From: Bacillus_CJ salitolerans
GTDB taxonomy: Bacteria; Bacillota; Bacilli; Bacillales; SA4
Assembly: GCF_042680805.1 (NCBI RefSeq)
Contig: NZ_JBHUEM010000004.1
Span: 62,001-126,000 of the forward strand
DNA length: 64,000 nt
Reading direction: 5' to 3'
In this document: piece by piece, positions 32,744 to 41,556 of the stretch
How positions within the stretch are numbered: the stretch's first letter is position 1
How the letters are laid out: every line of letters starts with the position of its first letter
Translations under genes and position numbers: made by a program
Notes under the pieces: model-generated
Told to the model about the DNA's origin: nothing
Seen by the model: only the letters and a program-made list of their open reading frames with translations
Database searches by the model: none

Positions 32744-33805
32744 ATGGACAAGCAACAAATTTCTATAAAGATTAACGGAAAAGAGCGGTCGTTTCAAGAA
32801 ACGACATCGGATCATAAGAAAAAGGATGAAGAACCCATCTTGGCTCATGAAGAAATGGCGGCTGCAAAAAGTGAGGAAGAAGAATTTGATTGGATTTTAC
32901 CTCAATATGATAAAAAAACGGACAAGCAGGACTATGAAGCTATTATTCAATTTGACAAAAGTCGTCCTAGACAAAAGTCCTTTATCGGATCGATCAGTGT
33001 TCCTCACAAGCCCAAAGGAAAAGTATCAGCTATTTTACCCAAAACATTTATACTGGCTGTTCTGGCTGCATTAATCATCGGAACTGGCTTCGGAATGATG
33101 GTCCTTCATATATTCACAGGTAAAAATGTAGAACAGGCTTATGTAACAGATCCAAAAGAAACATCTGTTGATCCAATAAATGTACCTGAAGAAACCCCTA
33201 CAGGCGGAGAAGAAAAAGAAGTGCCTACTGCTACAGTTGGAGAGGTCATTACCTTCCCGTCTATGAGTGCATACGTAGTGCAAGGTGGGGTTTTTTCTTC
33301 CATGGAAGCAGCAGCACCGGTTGTCGATCAAATACAAACAGATAGACTATCTAGTACGATGGTTAGTCAGGACGGTAAGCACTTTTTGTTTATGGGGCTA
33401 GGTTTAAGCGAAGAATTTATAAGGTCCATTCGTACCCCCTATGATGAAAAGGGATATGAAACGTATGTGAAATTGTTTACATTAGAAGAAAAACAAATAG
33501 AAGCAAACCCAATTCTCATAGAAGTGAAACAGCTATATGATGAGCTCTTGCAATATTCTAGTAACCTTTATTCCTCCTCAAAACCGTCTACCTCATGGGA
33601 GGAAATTCAATCTTTATATGAAAAATTATACGTATATTCGGAAGTGACCTTAAACGGCCATAGCTTGGAGTTTAGTGAGTCAGTAAAGAACGCTTATATG
33701 AAGGTTGAAACCTATCAAACATCAAAAACAGCAGAATCCTTTTGGTCCTCTCAACAAGCGTTATTAGAAGGCTTTTCGTTCTATGAAAAATTAATTTCTG
33801 AATGA
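32744..33805 (+). CDS. spoIIB: Stage II sporulation protein B
   Basis: Septum-localised protein that helps start septal peptidoglycan degradation and engulfment in B. subtilis, partly redundant with SpoVG. 353 residues from the ATG after CGGAGGTG; a 9-codon longer frame lacks a site. The N-terminal cytoplasmic part has ISIKINGKERSF and EEEFDWILP, resembling the KVTINGKEE and DEFNWD stretches of the B. subtilis protein; one membrane helix (about 105-130) and a SPOR-like domain (YVVQGGVFSSMEAAAPVVDQI onward, about 180-250) follow, then a helical tail. Position just before maf is the B. subtilis one. Sequence is diverged, so call rests on architecture plus synteny. Confidence 0.85.
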   Translation: MDKQQISIKINGKERSFQETTSDHKKKDEEPILAHEEMAAAKSEEEEFDWILPQYDKKTDKQDYEAIIQFDKSRPRQKSFIGSISVPHKPKGKVSAILPKTFILAVLAALIIGTGFGMMVLHIFTGKNVEQAYVTDPKETSVDPINVPEETPTGGEEKEVPTATVGEVITFPSMSAYVVQGGVFSSMEAAAPVVDQIQTDRLSSTMVSQDGKHFLFMGLGLSEEFIRSIRTPYDEKGYETYVKLFTLEEKQIEANPILIEVKQLYDELLQYSSNLYSSSKPSTSWEEIQSLYEKLYVYSEVTLNGHSLEFSESVKNAYMKVETYQTSKTAESFWSSQQALLEGFSFYEKLISE

Positions 33806-33849
33806 GTTTTGAGAAGGAACAATTCAAATGGAACGGACATAAATAAAAG

Positions 33850-33888
33850 AGAAGAGACGAACTGTATGACGTTTCTTCTCTATTTTCT
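33850..33888 (+). terminator. Terminator after spoIIB
   Basis: AGAGAAGAGACG / CGTTTCTTCTCT with a 10-nt loop and a short T-run. The rest of the 326-bp interval to maf (33889-34131) holds nothing I can identify. Confidence 0.8.
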
Positions 33889-34131
33889 ATGGCTATAAAT
33901 AGTTGAAAGCAAACTATTCCTCACAACTTACCGTATGATAAAACTATAGAAATTCAAGGAATACTTGATGTTTGCCTACTTTTTCTAAGCTATGTCATAT
34001 TTTATTAACAGTTAGGAAATACTAAAATGTTGCTAGAAAACTAAATTTTAGCAAATTGTGGAACCTGGTAATGAATGGTAAGATATTGATGTATCTTCCT
34101 TTCAAAATTGATAAAAAAGTTAGGTGATGAC

Positions 34132-34698
34132 ATGCAACACCTCGTTTTAGCCTCTTCGTCTCCAAGACGAAAAGAACTACTTACAAACCTCGGAATTTCA
34201 TTTGAAGTTTCATCAAGTTCAATAGAAGAAATAGTGGATCCGACACTTTCTCCAGAAAAGGTTGTGATGACCTTAGCAGAGCAAAAAGCCTTGGATGTTG
34301 CTAGACGTTATCCACATGCTTATGTCGTTGGTGCAGATACCATTGTGACAAAAGACTCTATCCTATTAGGTAAACCTCGAGATGAACAAGATGCTTTTCG
34401 CATGTTACAATCATTGTCTGGACAGACACACTCTGTTTTAACAGGAGTTACGATTGTTTATAATGGTAAAGCAAATTCCTTTTATGTTGAAACAGAAGTA
34501 ACTTTTTGGCCACTATCAGAAGTAGACATCTACAGCTACATTCAATCAGGTGAACCTTTAGATAAAGCGGGATCATACGGAATTCAAGGACTAGGTTCTT
34601 TATTTGTCCGAGAAATAAAAGGCGATTATTTCTCTGTTGTTGGTTTGCCTTTGTCAAGACTGGTAAGGGAGTTAAAACAGTTCGGTTTCCAATGTTAA
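34132..34698 (+). CDS. maf: Maf nucleotide pyrophosphatase
   Basis: House-cleaning nucleoside triphosphate pyrophosphatase acting on non-canonical or methylated nucleotides (dTTP/UTP type); in Bacillus also linked to septum formation. 188 residues from the ATG preceded by AGGTGAT; the frame extends 8 codons upstream to a TTG without support. Motifs: LVLASSSPRRKELL at the N terminus, VGADTIVTKD near 66, GKPRDEQDAFRMLQSLSGQTHSVLTGV near 81-107, and DKAGSYGIQG near 150. Clustered with radC and mreB, as in B. subtilis. Confidence 0.95.
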   Translation: MQHLVLASSSPRRKELLTNLGISFEVSSSSIEEIVDPTLSPEKVVMTLAEQKALDVARRYPHAYVVGADTIVTKDSILLGKPRDEQDAFRMLQSLSGQTHSVLTGVTIVYNGKANSFYVETEVTFWPLSEVDIYSYIQSGEPLDKAGSYGIQGLGSLFVREIKGDYFSVVGLPLSRLVRELKQFGFQC

Positions 34699-34710
34699 GG
34701 AGGAATCGGC

Positions 34711-35406
34711 TTGACCAGAAGCAGTGTAACGTTAATGATTCGAGATTTTCCACAAGACGAACGGCCGCGTGAACGGTTAATCAACGATGGACCAGAGAGT
34801 TTAGCAAATCATGAGCTATTAGCCATTTTACTAAGAACAGGTTCCAAGGAGGAGTCAGTTCTCCAATTGTCCAATCGAATGCTGACACATTTCGAAGGCT
34901 TACGAATGCTGAAGGATGCAACGATTGAGGAATTGACAAGTATGAAAGGAATTGGTCAAACAAAGGCCGTGCAAATCATGGCAGCTCTAGAGTTAGGTAG
35001 AAGAATTGGACGCTTGCAGCATGAGGATCGATATGTCATAAGATCTCCCGAGGACGGAGCCAATTATGTGATGGATGAGATGAGATTTCTTTCTCAAGAA
35101 CACTTTGTTTGTCTATATTTAAATACAAAAAATCAAGTTCTTCATAAACAAACCATCTTTATTGGAAGCTTAAATGCATCCATTGTTCATCCGAGAGAAG
35201 TGTTTAAAGAAGCATTTAGAAGATCGGCTGCCTCGATTATTTGTGTCCATAATCATCCTAGCGGAGATCCGAGTCCGAGCAGGGAAGATATTGAAGTAAC
35301 AAAGCGCCTTACAGAATGTGGGAAAATCATTGGAATTGAGATTCTTGATCACCTTATTATCGGTGAAAATAACTATGTGAGCTTGAAGGAAAAAGGCTAT
35401 GTGTAA
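34711..35406 (+). CDS. radC: RadC/YsxA-family JAB-domain protein
   Basis: 231 residues. N-terminal UPF0758 helix-hairpin-helix region (LRMLKDATIEELTSMKGIGQTKAVQ near 50-75) and a JAB/MPN metal-binding domain with HNHPSGDPSPSREDIEVT near 177-194, where the His pair and Asp bind metal. Family name is historical; a role in recombination is not established. TTG start 7 nt after AAGGAGG. Lies between maf and mreB. Confidence 0.94.
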   Translation: MTRSSVTLMIRDFPQDERPRERLINDGPESLANHELLAILLRTGSKEESVLQLSNRMLTHFEGLRMLKDATIEELTSMKGIGQTKAVQIMAALELGRRIGRLQHEDRYVIRSPEDGANYVMDEMRFLSQEHFVCLYLNTKNQVLHKQTIFIGSLNASIVHPREVFKEAFRRSAASIICVHNHPSGDPSPSREDIEVTKRLTECGKIIGIEILDHLIIGENNYVSLKEKGYV

Positions 35407-35587
35407 TACTATGCTTTTCTTGGCACATCCTTTATAATACTACTTATGAGTTTGGCTCAAACATAAATTTTCTACAAGTTTCGAATAAAATCAGTATGAT
35501 AATGAAAGTGGAAACATATCTGTATTATATAGAAGAGCTTGTCAGTGCCATAACAACATCAAATCGGTTAGAAAGGAAGATACATAC

Positions 35588-36607
35588 ATGTTTGGTACTA
35601 AAGACCTTGGAATAGATTTAGGAACTGCTAACACGCTTGTGTACGTAAAAGGAAGGGGAGTTGTTGTAAGAGAGCCGTCTGTCGTTGCCTTGCAAACGGA
35701 TTCAAAGCAAATCGTTGCAGTTGGTAACGATGCAAAAAATATGATCGGCAGAACTCCCGGAAATGTAGTTGCAACTCGTCCAATGAAGGATGGAGTAATT
35801 GCTGATTATGATACAACGACAACGATGATGAAGTATTATATTAGACAAGCCGTTAAGAATAAGGGCTTGTTCTCACGTAAACCATATGTAATGGTTTGTG
35901 TTCCTTCAGGGATTACCGATGTAGAAAAACGTGCTGTTCTTGACGCTACAAAGCAGGCCGGTGCTCGTGATGCCTATGCGATTGAAGAGCCATTTGCAGC
36001 TGCTATTGGAGCAAATCTTCCTGTTTGGGAGCCAACGGGGAGTATGGTTGTCGATATTGGTGGTGGAACTACAGAGGTTGCCATTATATCGCTCGGTGGA
36101 ATTGTAACGAGTCAATCCATACGAATCGCTGGAGATGAAATGGACGATGCCATTATGTCGTATATTAAGAAAAACTATAATTTAATGATTGGTGAACGAA
36201 CAGCTGAGCTTTTGAAGGTTGAGGTTGGTTCAGCTGGTATTCCTGATGGAATTGAGGATATGGATATTCGTGGACGTGACCTGCTGACAGGTTTACCTAA
36301 AACTATTTCTATCACAGCAAAAGAGATTGCAGATGCATTAAAGGATACGGTTGATGCTATCGTTGAAGCAGTAAAAAATACACTAGAAAAAACACCACCA
36401 GAGCTTGCAGCTGATATAATGGATCGTGGAATTGTATTAACAGGAGGAGGAGCACTCCTTCGCAATTTAGACAAAGTGATTAGTGAGGAAACAAAAATGC
36501 CAGTATTGGTTGCCGAGAATCCACTAGATTGTGTGGCAATCGGCACTGGAAAATCACTAGATAATATTCATCTTTTTAAAAACAAGACACGAGAAGCGTC
36601 TAGATGA
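35588..36607 (+). CDS. mreB: Rod-shape actin homologue MreB
   Basis: Membrane-associated actin-like filament protein that orients cell-wall synthesis along the cylinder. 339 residues with the actin-fold phosphate loops: DLGIDLGTANTLVYV near residue 6, VDIGGGTTEVAIISLGG near 155-171 and TGGGALLRNLD near 285. ATG after AGAAAGGAAG. It begins mreB-mreC-mreD; the 180-bp upstream interval contains a small GTTTG-GCT-CAAAC hairpin and TATAAT-like boxes but no confident promoter. Highly conserved and normal length. Confidence 0.98.
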   Translation: MFGTKDLGIDLGTANTLVYVKGRGVVVREPSVVALQTDSKQIVAVGNDAKNMIGRTPGNVVATRPMKDGVIADYDTTTTMMKYYIRQAVKNKGLFSRKPYVMVCVPSGITDVEKRAVLDATKQAGARDAYAIEEPFAAAIGANLPVWEPTGSMVVDIGGGTTEVAIISLGGIVTSQSIRIAGDEMDDAIMSYIKKNYNLMIGERTAELLKVEVGSAGIPDGIEDMDIRGRDLLTGLPKTISITAKEIADALKDTVDAIVEAVKNTLEKTPPELAADIMDRGIVLTGGGALLRNLDKVISEETKMPVLVAENPLDCVAIGTGKSLDNIHLFKNKTREASR

Positions 36608-36696
36608 TATCATTGACCTAAGGAGTTCATTCTTCTTAGGTCTTTATTAGGGAATACAAATAATATAGATACAAGGATAAAAGAGGGTGTAAAATC

Positions 36697-37575
36697 ATGC
36701 CACAATTTTTTCTAAATAAACGACTCATTCTATTACTAGTAAGCATCATTATTTTAGTGGCATTGATTGGATTTTCATTGAATGATCGAGATAACCTTAC
36801 GTGGCCAGAACAATTTTTAAAGGATACGGTTGGAGCTGTAGAATCTGTGTTTCATAGACCAGCCCATAGTATTAAGGGATTTTTCAGTAATGTTGAGGGA
36901 ATTCGAAATACATATAAAGAAAATGAATATTTGAAGGCAAAGCTTGAAGAATATGTTGAACTGTCCGTTAAGGTAAAAGTATTAGAAGATGAGAATGAAA
37001 AGCTTAGGGCGTTACTTGATAAACCAGATAGTATTCGTGACTATAATGCCATACAAGCCACAGTCATAGCTAGAAATCCAGATAAGTGGGAATGGAACGA
37101 GATTCTTACTCTAAATAAAGGTAGTCAACATGGTGTAAAACAGGATATGGCGGTCATTACATCTGATGGTCTTATTGGAAAAGTCAAATACGTATCACAA
37201 TTCACATCAACAGTTCAGTTATTAACTGCTTTAGACCGAACAAATCGTATTTCATCCATCATTCAAGGGAAAGAAAATATATTTGGTTTAATCGAAGGCT
37301 ATGACGAAGAAAAAGCGGCGCTCCTTTTTAAAAGAATTCCTTACGATGCTGTACTAGAAGAAGGGGAAAAGGTTATTTCCTCTGGTTTAGGTGGAGTATT
37401 CCCGCATGGACTGTTAATTGGAGAAATCACAGAAGTTGTTCCGGATGAATACGGACTAACCAAGATGGCTTATGTAAAGCCCTCGGCCAACTTTTATGAA
37501 ATTGATCATGTTATTATCGTTGATCGTGTCATGATGAGTGACGTAGATATTGCCGAAGAACAAGAGGAGGAATGA
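36697..37575 (+). CDS. mreC: Rod-shape protein MreC
   Basis: Bitopic membrane protein whose outer domain contacts class-B/A penicillin-binding proteins and links them to MreB. 292 residues: one N-terminal membrane helix (about 7-27), a coiled coil (about 68-110, ENEYLKAKLEEYVELS), then two beta-barrel subdomains (IARNPDKWEWNEILTLNKGS and VISSGLGGVFPHGLLIGEI). An acidic tail ends the protein. Four bases separate it from mreD. Confidence 0.97.
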   Translation: MPQFFLNKRLILLLVSIIILVALIGFSLNDRDNLTWPEQFLKDTVGAVESVFHRPAHSIKGFFSNVEGIRNTYKENEYLKAKLEEYVELSVKVKVLEDENEKLRALLDKPDSIRDYNAIQATVIARNPDKWEWNEILTLNKGSQHGVKQDMAVITSDGLIGKVKYVSQFTSTVQLLTALDRTNRISSIIQGKENIFGLIEGYDEEKAALLFKRIPYDAVLEEGEKVISSGLGGVFPHGLLIGEITEVVPDEYGLTKMAYVKPSANFYEIDHVIIVDRVMMSDVDIAEEQEEE

Positions 37576-37578
37576 ACC

Positions 37579-38097
37579 ATGAGAAAGTGGATTTTTCCAA
37601 TCCTTGCTCTCCTTTGCTTTGTTGGTGAAAGTATATTTGTGCAGGTTCTCCCATCTGAAATGTACGAGTTGGAACGGATTATCGTTCCTCGTTTTGTCAT
37701 GGTAATGATCGTTATTATTACTATGTACTCAAATCTCCAGCTAGGAATGTCATACGGAATAGTACTAGGCTTACTATATGACTTGATGTATACTAATTTA
37801 ATAGGGGTTTATATGTTTGCTTATCCTCTTTTAGCTTACTTTATTACCCTTACAATGAAAATATTACATATCAATATATTAACTGTAACAGTTTGTAGCT
37901 TGTTCTCTATAACTCTTTTAGAGTTTTTTGTTTATGGGGTACAGTTGCTAATAAAAGGAACAAATCTTGAGGTAGTTGATTTTCTCAATATTCGACTACT
38001 ACCTACATTAGTGTTGAACTTAGCATTTGTTATTTTATTTTATATTCCGTTACGGAAACGATTTAATCTTTTACTCGTTGCACAAAAGGATGATTGA
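37579..38097 (+). CDS. mreD: Rod-shape protein MreD
   Basis: 172-residue integral membrane protein with about five hydrophobic helices, family-typical for MreD, which works with MreC and RodA in elongation. Recognisable SYGIVLGLLYDLMYTNLIGVY segment near 57-76. Ribosome-binding site GAGGAGG within the end of mreC. A weak hairpin follows and separates it from minC by about 140 bp. Confidence 0.94.
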   Translation: MRKWIFPILALLCFVGESIFVQVLPSEMYELERIIVPRFVMVMIVIITMYSNLQLGMSYGIVLGLLYDLMYTNLIGVYMFAYPLLAYFITLTMKILHINILTVTVCSLFSITLLEFFVYGVQLLIKGTNLEVVDFLNIRLLPTLVLNLAFVILFYIPLRKRFNLLLVAQKDD

Positions 38098-38102
38098 ATG
38101 AA

Positions 38103-38131
38103 TAAAAGCTTGGCGTATGCCAAGTTTTCTT
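38103..38131 (+). terminator. Weak terminator between mreD and minC
   Basis: CTTGGC / GCCAAG stem with a 4-nt loop followed by TTTTCTTTCC. Probably leaky, since minCD are normally cotranscribed with mreBCD. Confidence 0.55.
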
Positions 38132-38240
38132 TCCGTTATAAGTGGACAAGTATAGTAGTTTATAAAAGATTTTCATGTCATAAAAGAGGAAAATCTAGCA
38201 GACCTGTCGAATTTTTATAAGTATGAGGTGAGCGTAAGTG

Positions 38241-38921
38241 ATGGGACAATTGCAACAATATGTAACAATCAAAGGGACGAAAGATGGCTTAACGTTACAT
38301 CTCGATGACCGTTGTTCATTTCAAGAACTATTATCGGAAATTGAAGAAAAACTATCCGTTAATCATCATACACAGCCAGATAGCCCCCTCATAACTGTTC
38401 GTGTGAAAGTAGGGACTCGCTATATATCAGAAGAACAAGAAGAAGCTTTAAAAACGCTGATTCGAAAGAAGAAAAACCTTGTTGTAGGCTCTATTGATAG
38501 TGAAGTAATCACAAAAGAGCATGCAGAATTATTACGTAAACAAGCTGAAATAACCTCTGTCTGTAAAATGATTCGCTCTGGACAAGTACTACAAGTTGAG
38601 GGAGATTTACTCCTAATCGGTGATGTCAATCCAGGTGGAACTGTCATAGCAAGTGGAAATATATTTGTAATGGGTGCATTACGTGGTAGTGCACACGCAG
38701 GTGTACATGGGAATAATGAGGCTGTCATTGCTGCTTCTGTCATGAAACCTTCACAGTTGAAAATATCCAATGTCATTAATCGTGCACCAGACCGTTTAGT
38801 AGAGGATAGCAATGATATGGAATGTGCATACATAGATGAGGATCAACAAATCGTGATCGATCGATTACAAGTTTTATCAAATCTTCGACCGAAGCTTACG
38901 AGATTAGAAAGGGGAATGTAA
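38241..38921 (+). CDS. minC: Septum-site determining protein MinC
   Basis: Inhibits FtsZ assembly at the poles together with MinD. 226 residues from ATG (a GTG directly before is equally possible; GAGGTGA is upstream). N-terminal FtsZ-inhibiting domain begins QQYVTIKGTKDGLTLHLDD; the C-terminal beta-helix that binds MinD contains GDLLLIGDVNPGGTVIASGNIFVMGALRGSAHAG near 127-160. Start of the MinD gene follows within two bases of the stop. Confidence 0.96.
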   Translation: MGQLQQYVTIKGTKDGLTLHLDDRCSFQELLSEIEEKLSVNHHTQPDSPLITVRVKVGTRYISEEQEEALKTLIRKKKNLVVGSIDSEVITKEHAELLRKQAEITSVCKMIRSGQVLQVEGDLLLIGDVNPGGTVIASGNIFVMGALRGSAHAGVHGNNEAVIAASVMKPSQLKISNVINRAPDRLVEDSNDMECAYIDEDQQIVIDRLQVLSNLRPKLTRLERGM

Positions 38922-38922
38922 C

Positions 38923-39717
38923 GTGGGAGAGGCTATTGTTATTACATCTGGTAAAGGCGGCGTAGGAAAAACAACAACATCAGCAAATATCGGAACCGCG
39001 TTGGCACTTGCCGGGAAGCGTGTTTGTTTAGTGGATACAGATATTGGTCTTCGCAACTTAGATGTTGTCATGGGACTTGAAAACCGTATCATTTATGATC
39101 TTGTAGATGTAGTGGAAGGTCGATGTAAAACACACCAGGCCTTAATAAAGGATAAGCGTTTTGAGTGTTTATACTTATTACCAGCTGCACAAACAGTTGA
39201 TAAATCGGCAGTTTCGCCCGAACAAATGAAGAAACTCATCACAGAGCTAAAACAGGATTACGACTACATTATTATTGATTGCCCTGCTGGGATTGAGCAA
39301 GGCTATAAAAATGCAGTTGCAGGTGCTGATAAAGCAATTGTTGTGACGACACCTGAAGTATCATCTGTCCGTGATGCAGATCGTATTATCGGACTTTTAG
39401 AAAAGGAAGAAGTAGAAGCGCCGAAGCTAATCATAAACCGAATTCGAAACCACATGGTGAAAAGTGGTGAAATGCTAGATGTTGATGAAATTGTTTCCAT
39501 CCTAGCCATTGACCTTATTGGTATTGTAGCGGATGATGATAGCGTAATTAAGGCGTCTAATAGTGGGGAGCCTATTGCCTTGGATCCTACTAGTCGTGCG
39601 TCAATTGCCTATCGTAATATTGCTAGAAGAATTTTAGGTGAATCAGTACCCCTTCAATTACTTGATGAAGAAAAAGGTGTCTTCACAAAAGTAAAGAAGT
39701 TCTTTGGGATTAGATAG
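38923..39717 (+). CDS. minD: Septum-site determining ATPase MinD
   Basis: Membrane-binding ATPase that carries MinC to polar membranes. 264 residues. Deviant Walker A GKGGVGKTT at 10-18, switch regions DTDIGLRNLDVVMGLENR and IIDCPAGIEQG, and a C-terminal amphipathic membrane-targeting helix (VFTKVKKFFGIR). GTG start behind AGGGGAATG. No minE in the window, as expected for Bacillus, where DivIVA positions MinD. Strong terminator follows. Confidence 0.98.
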   Translation: MGEAIVITSGKGGVGKTTTSANIGTALALAGKRVCLVDTDIGLRNLDVVMGLENRIIYDLVDVVEGRCKTHQALIKDKRFECLYLLPAAQTVDKSAVSPEQMKKLITELKQDYDYIIIDCPAGIEQGYKNAVAGADKAIVVTTPEVSSVRDADRIIGLLEKEEVEAPKLIINRIRNHMVKSGEMLDVDEIVSILAIDLIGIVADDDSVIKASNSGEPIALDPTSRASIAYRNIARRILGESVPLQLLDEEKGVFTKVKKFFGIR

Positions 39718-39743
39718 AAGCTGCAAATGCAGCTTCTTTTTTT
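39716..39743 (+). terminator. Terminator after minD
   Basis: GAAGCTGCA / TGCAGCTTC with a 2-nt loop as written (likely opening to 4) and a seven-T tail. Confidence 0.9.
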
Positions 39744-39771
39744 CATTCATTTAGTTATCATTCCTTTTTTT

Positions 39772-39800
39772 GCATATCTACAGAGGACAAGTCATAAAAT
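39772..39800 (+). promoter_or_regulatory. Sigma-E promoter of the spoIVF operon
   Basis: GCATATC (39772-39778), 14-nt spacer, CATAAAAT (39793-39800), matching the sigma-E consensus (KMATATT, CATACAAT) at 7 of 8 positions in the -10. It lies 31 bp before spoIVFA, which is sigma-E dependent in B. subtilis. Confidence 0.8.
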
Positions 39801-39831
39801 GTACAAACTCTAAAATTAAGGAATGATGGAA

Positions 39832-40632
39832 ATGAGTCAACGTGCTGAAGAAATACGAAAGCGAATTGCGCGGCGAAAAAAGGAAAGACATCAATTATAC
39901 TCACCTCATGGTCCCAAAAGCAGGAATGCTCGCCCTACATATTTAGCTAGTGATGAGGAAAGGCATGGTTATGGACCATTTGATACAGTGGATGATAGTG
40001 AGTCATCAGGAAGTCATCCCTTGTTTCATAAAGAATGGTTTATGTTTAAGATCTTGGCATCCGCTTGTCTAATTTTAGTTGTTGCGATTATCTTTAGAGA
40101 TGGTTCAGATCGGTTTGAGCCAGTTCAAAAGTTTGTGTCCAAAACAATGGAATCTGAGTTTCAATTTGCTGCCGTCACAGCTTGGTACGAGGATCAATTC
40201 GGTAAACCATTAGCACTGTTTCCAACGAACAATGCAGTTAATAAACAGATTGAGGACAAAACTCCAGGCTATGCAGTGCCAGCAGTCGGCTGGAGAATCC
40301 TTGAGAATTTTGAAGCGAATGGTCAAGGTGTGATGATTGAAACAGAGAGTGAATCATTTGTAGAAGCGATGAGCGAAGGAACAGTTATTTATATAGGACA
40401 AAAGCCAGATATTGGAGGAATTACAGTTGTTGTTCAACATAGTGATGGAAGTTCAGAGTCATGGTACGGGAACTTAGATTCCATTCACGTTAATTTATAC
40501 GATTTTATTGAAAAAGGCTCTAAAGTCGGCAAAGCTATCAGTAACGAGGATGGTGTGAATAGCACGTTTTATTTTGGGATCAAAGAAGGAGATAGCTTTA
40601 TTGATCCGATACAGGTGATAAACTTTGACTAG
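39832..40632 (+). CDS. spoIVFA: SpoIVFA, inhibitor and scaffold of the SpoIVFB protease
   Basis: Mother-cell membrane protein in the outer forespore membrane that holds SpoIVFB inactive until the forespore signal SpoIVB cleaves it. 266 residues from the ATG preceded by AAGGA (beginning MSQRAEEIRKRIARRKKER, very basic). One membrane helix near 73-92, then an extracytoplasmic domain ending in a degenerate LytM/M23-type fold (GEGTVIYIGQKPDIGGITVVVQH near 180-205) lacking the full zinc ligands. Overlaps spoIVFB by 8 bp. Confidence 0.95.
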   Translation: MSQRAEEIRKRIARRKKERHQLYSPHGPKSRNARPTYLASDEERHGYGPFDTVDDSESSGSHPLFHKEWFMFKILASACLILVVAIIFRDGSDRFEPVQKFVSKTMESEFQFAAVTAWYEDQFGKPLALFPTNNAVNKQIEDKTPGYAVPAVGWRILENFEANGQGVMIETESESFVEAMSEGTVIYIGQKPDIGGITVVVQHSDGSSESWYGNLDSIHVNLYDFIEKGSKVGKAISNEDGVNSTFYFGIKEGDSFIDPIQVINFD

Positions 40633-41491
40633 AAACATTTTGACTTTAACTCAAAAAATTCAAATACATCCACTTTTCTGGTTTGTAATAGGAATTAGTA
40701 TCATAACAGCCCACTTCACAGAACTTCTGATAGTTTTTATGACGGTACTGATTCATGAACTGGGCCATGCATGTATGGCTCAGTTTTTTCATTGGAGAAT
40801 CAAAAAGATCCAACTACTACCATTTGGTGGAGTTGTTGAGCTAGATGAACATGGAAACCGACCGTTAAAAGAAGAACTATTAGTGATTCTTGCTGGGCCG
40901 TTTCAACATATTTGGATGATTGGTGTTGCCTTTTTATTTGTAAAATTACAAATTATCTCTGCGCCCATATTTGAATTATTTATCTATCATAATCTAATTA
41001 TTCTTTGTTTTAATTTACTACCTGTTTGGCCATTAGATGGTGGGAAATTATTGTTTTTATTATATTCTCTTAGAATGCCATTCACTAAAGCACATCGCTC
41101 CATGATGATAACCTCAATTAGTGTTATTTTAGTGATCATCATGTTTACGTTTTTATTCGAACCTTACCATTTTAATTTATGGATTATCGTCTTATTTTTA
41201 CTAGTGTCTCTCTATACAGAGTGGAAACAGCGGTCATTTGTATACGTCCGTTTTTTGATGGAAAGATATTATGGTAAATATTCCAAAATAGAGAAGCTTA
41301 AGCCCTTATTAGTTGAGGAAGGAGAGCAGGTTATAGATGTTCTTGGAAAGTTCTTTAGAGGGTATAAGCATTTGATTGTTATCACGGAAGGAAATAAACG
41401 GCGTGAACTAGATGAAAATGAATTGCTCTATGAATATTTTGCTAGAAAACGAACGACCAGTAGGGTAGGAGACCTCACTCAAGAATATTGA
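40625..41491 (+). CDS. spoIVFB: SpoIVFB, intramembrane metalloprotease for pro-sigma-K
   Basis: Site-2 protease that releases active sigma-K from its pro-form in the mother cell. 288 residues, about six membrane segments. Zinc motif HELGH at residues 44-48 and the third ligand in NLLPVWPLDGGKLL near 130-143. C-terminal CBS-like cytoplasmic part senses ATP in B. subtilis; here the segment LLVEEGEQVIDVLGKFFRGYKHLIVITEG is compatible. TTG start inside the end of spoIVFA, after AGGTGAT, so translation is coupled. Confidence 0.97.
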   Translation: MTRNILTLTQKIQIHPLFWFVIGISIITAHFTELLIVFMTVLIHELGHACMAQFFHWRIKKIQLLPFGGVVELDEHGNRPLKEELLVILAGPFQHIWMIGVAFLFVKLQIISAPIFELFIYHNLIILCFNLLPVWPLDGGKLLFLLYSLRMPFTKAHRSMMITSISVILVIIMFTFLFEPYHFNLWIIVLFLLVSLYTEWKQRSFVYVRFLMERYYGKYSKIEKLKPLLVEEGEQVIDVLGKFFRGYKHLIVITEGNKRRELDENELLYEYFARKRTTSRVGDLTQEY

Positions 41492-41556
41492 CTTCTGTAA
41501 GACTAAAGCAGTAAAGTGTAACTAATGAAAAGTCTGATAAAAGTGGTGAACAGAAG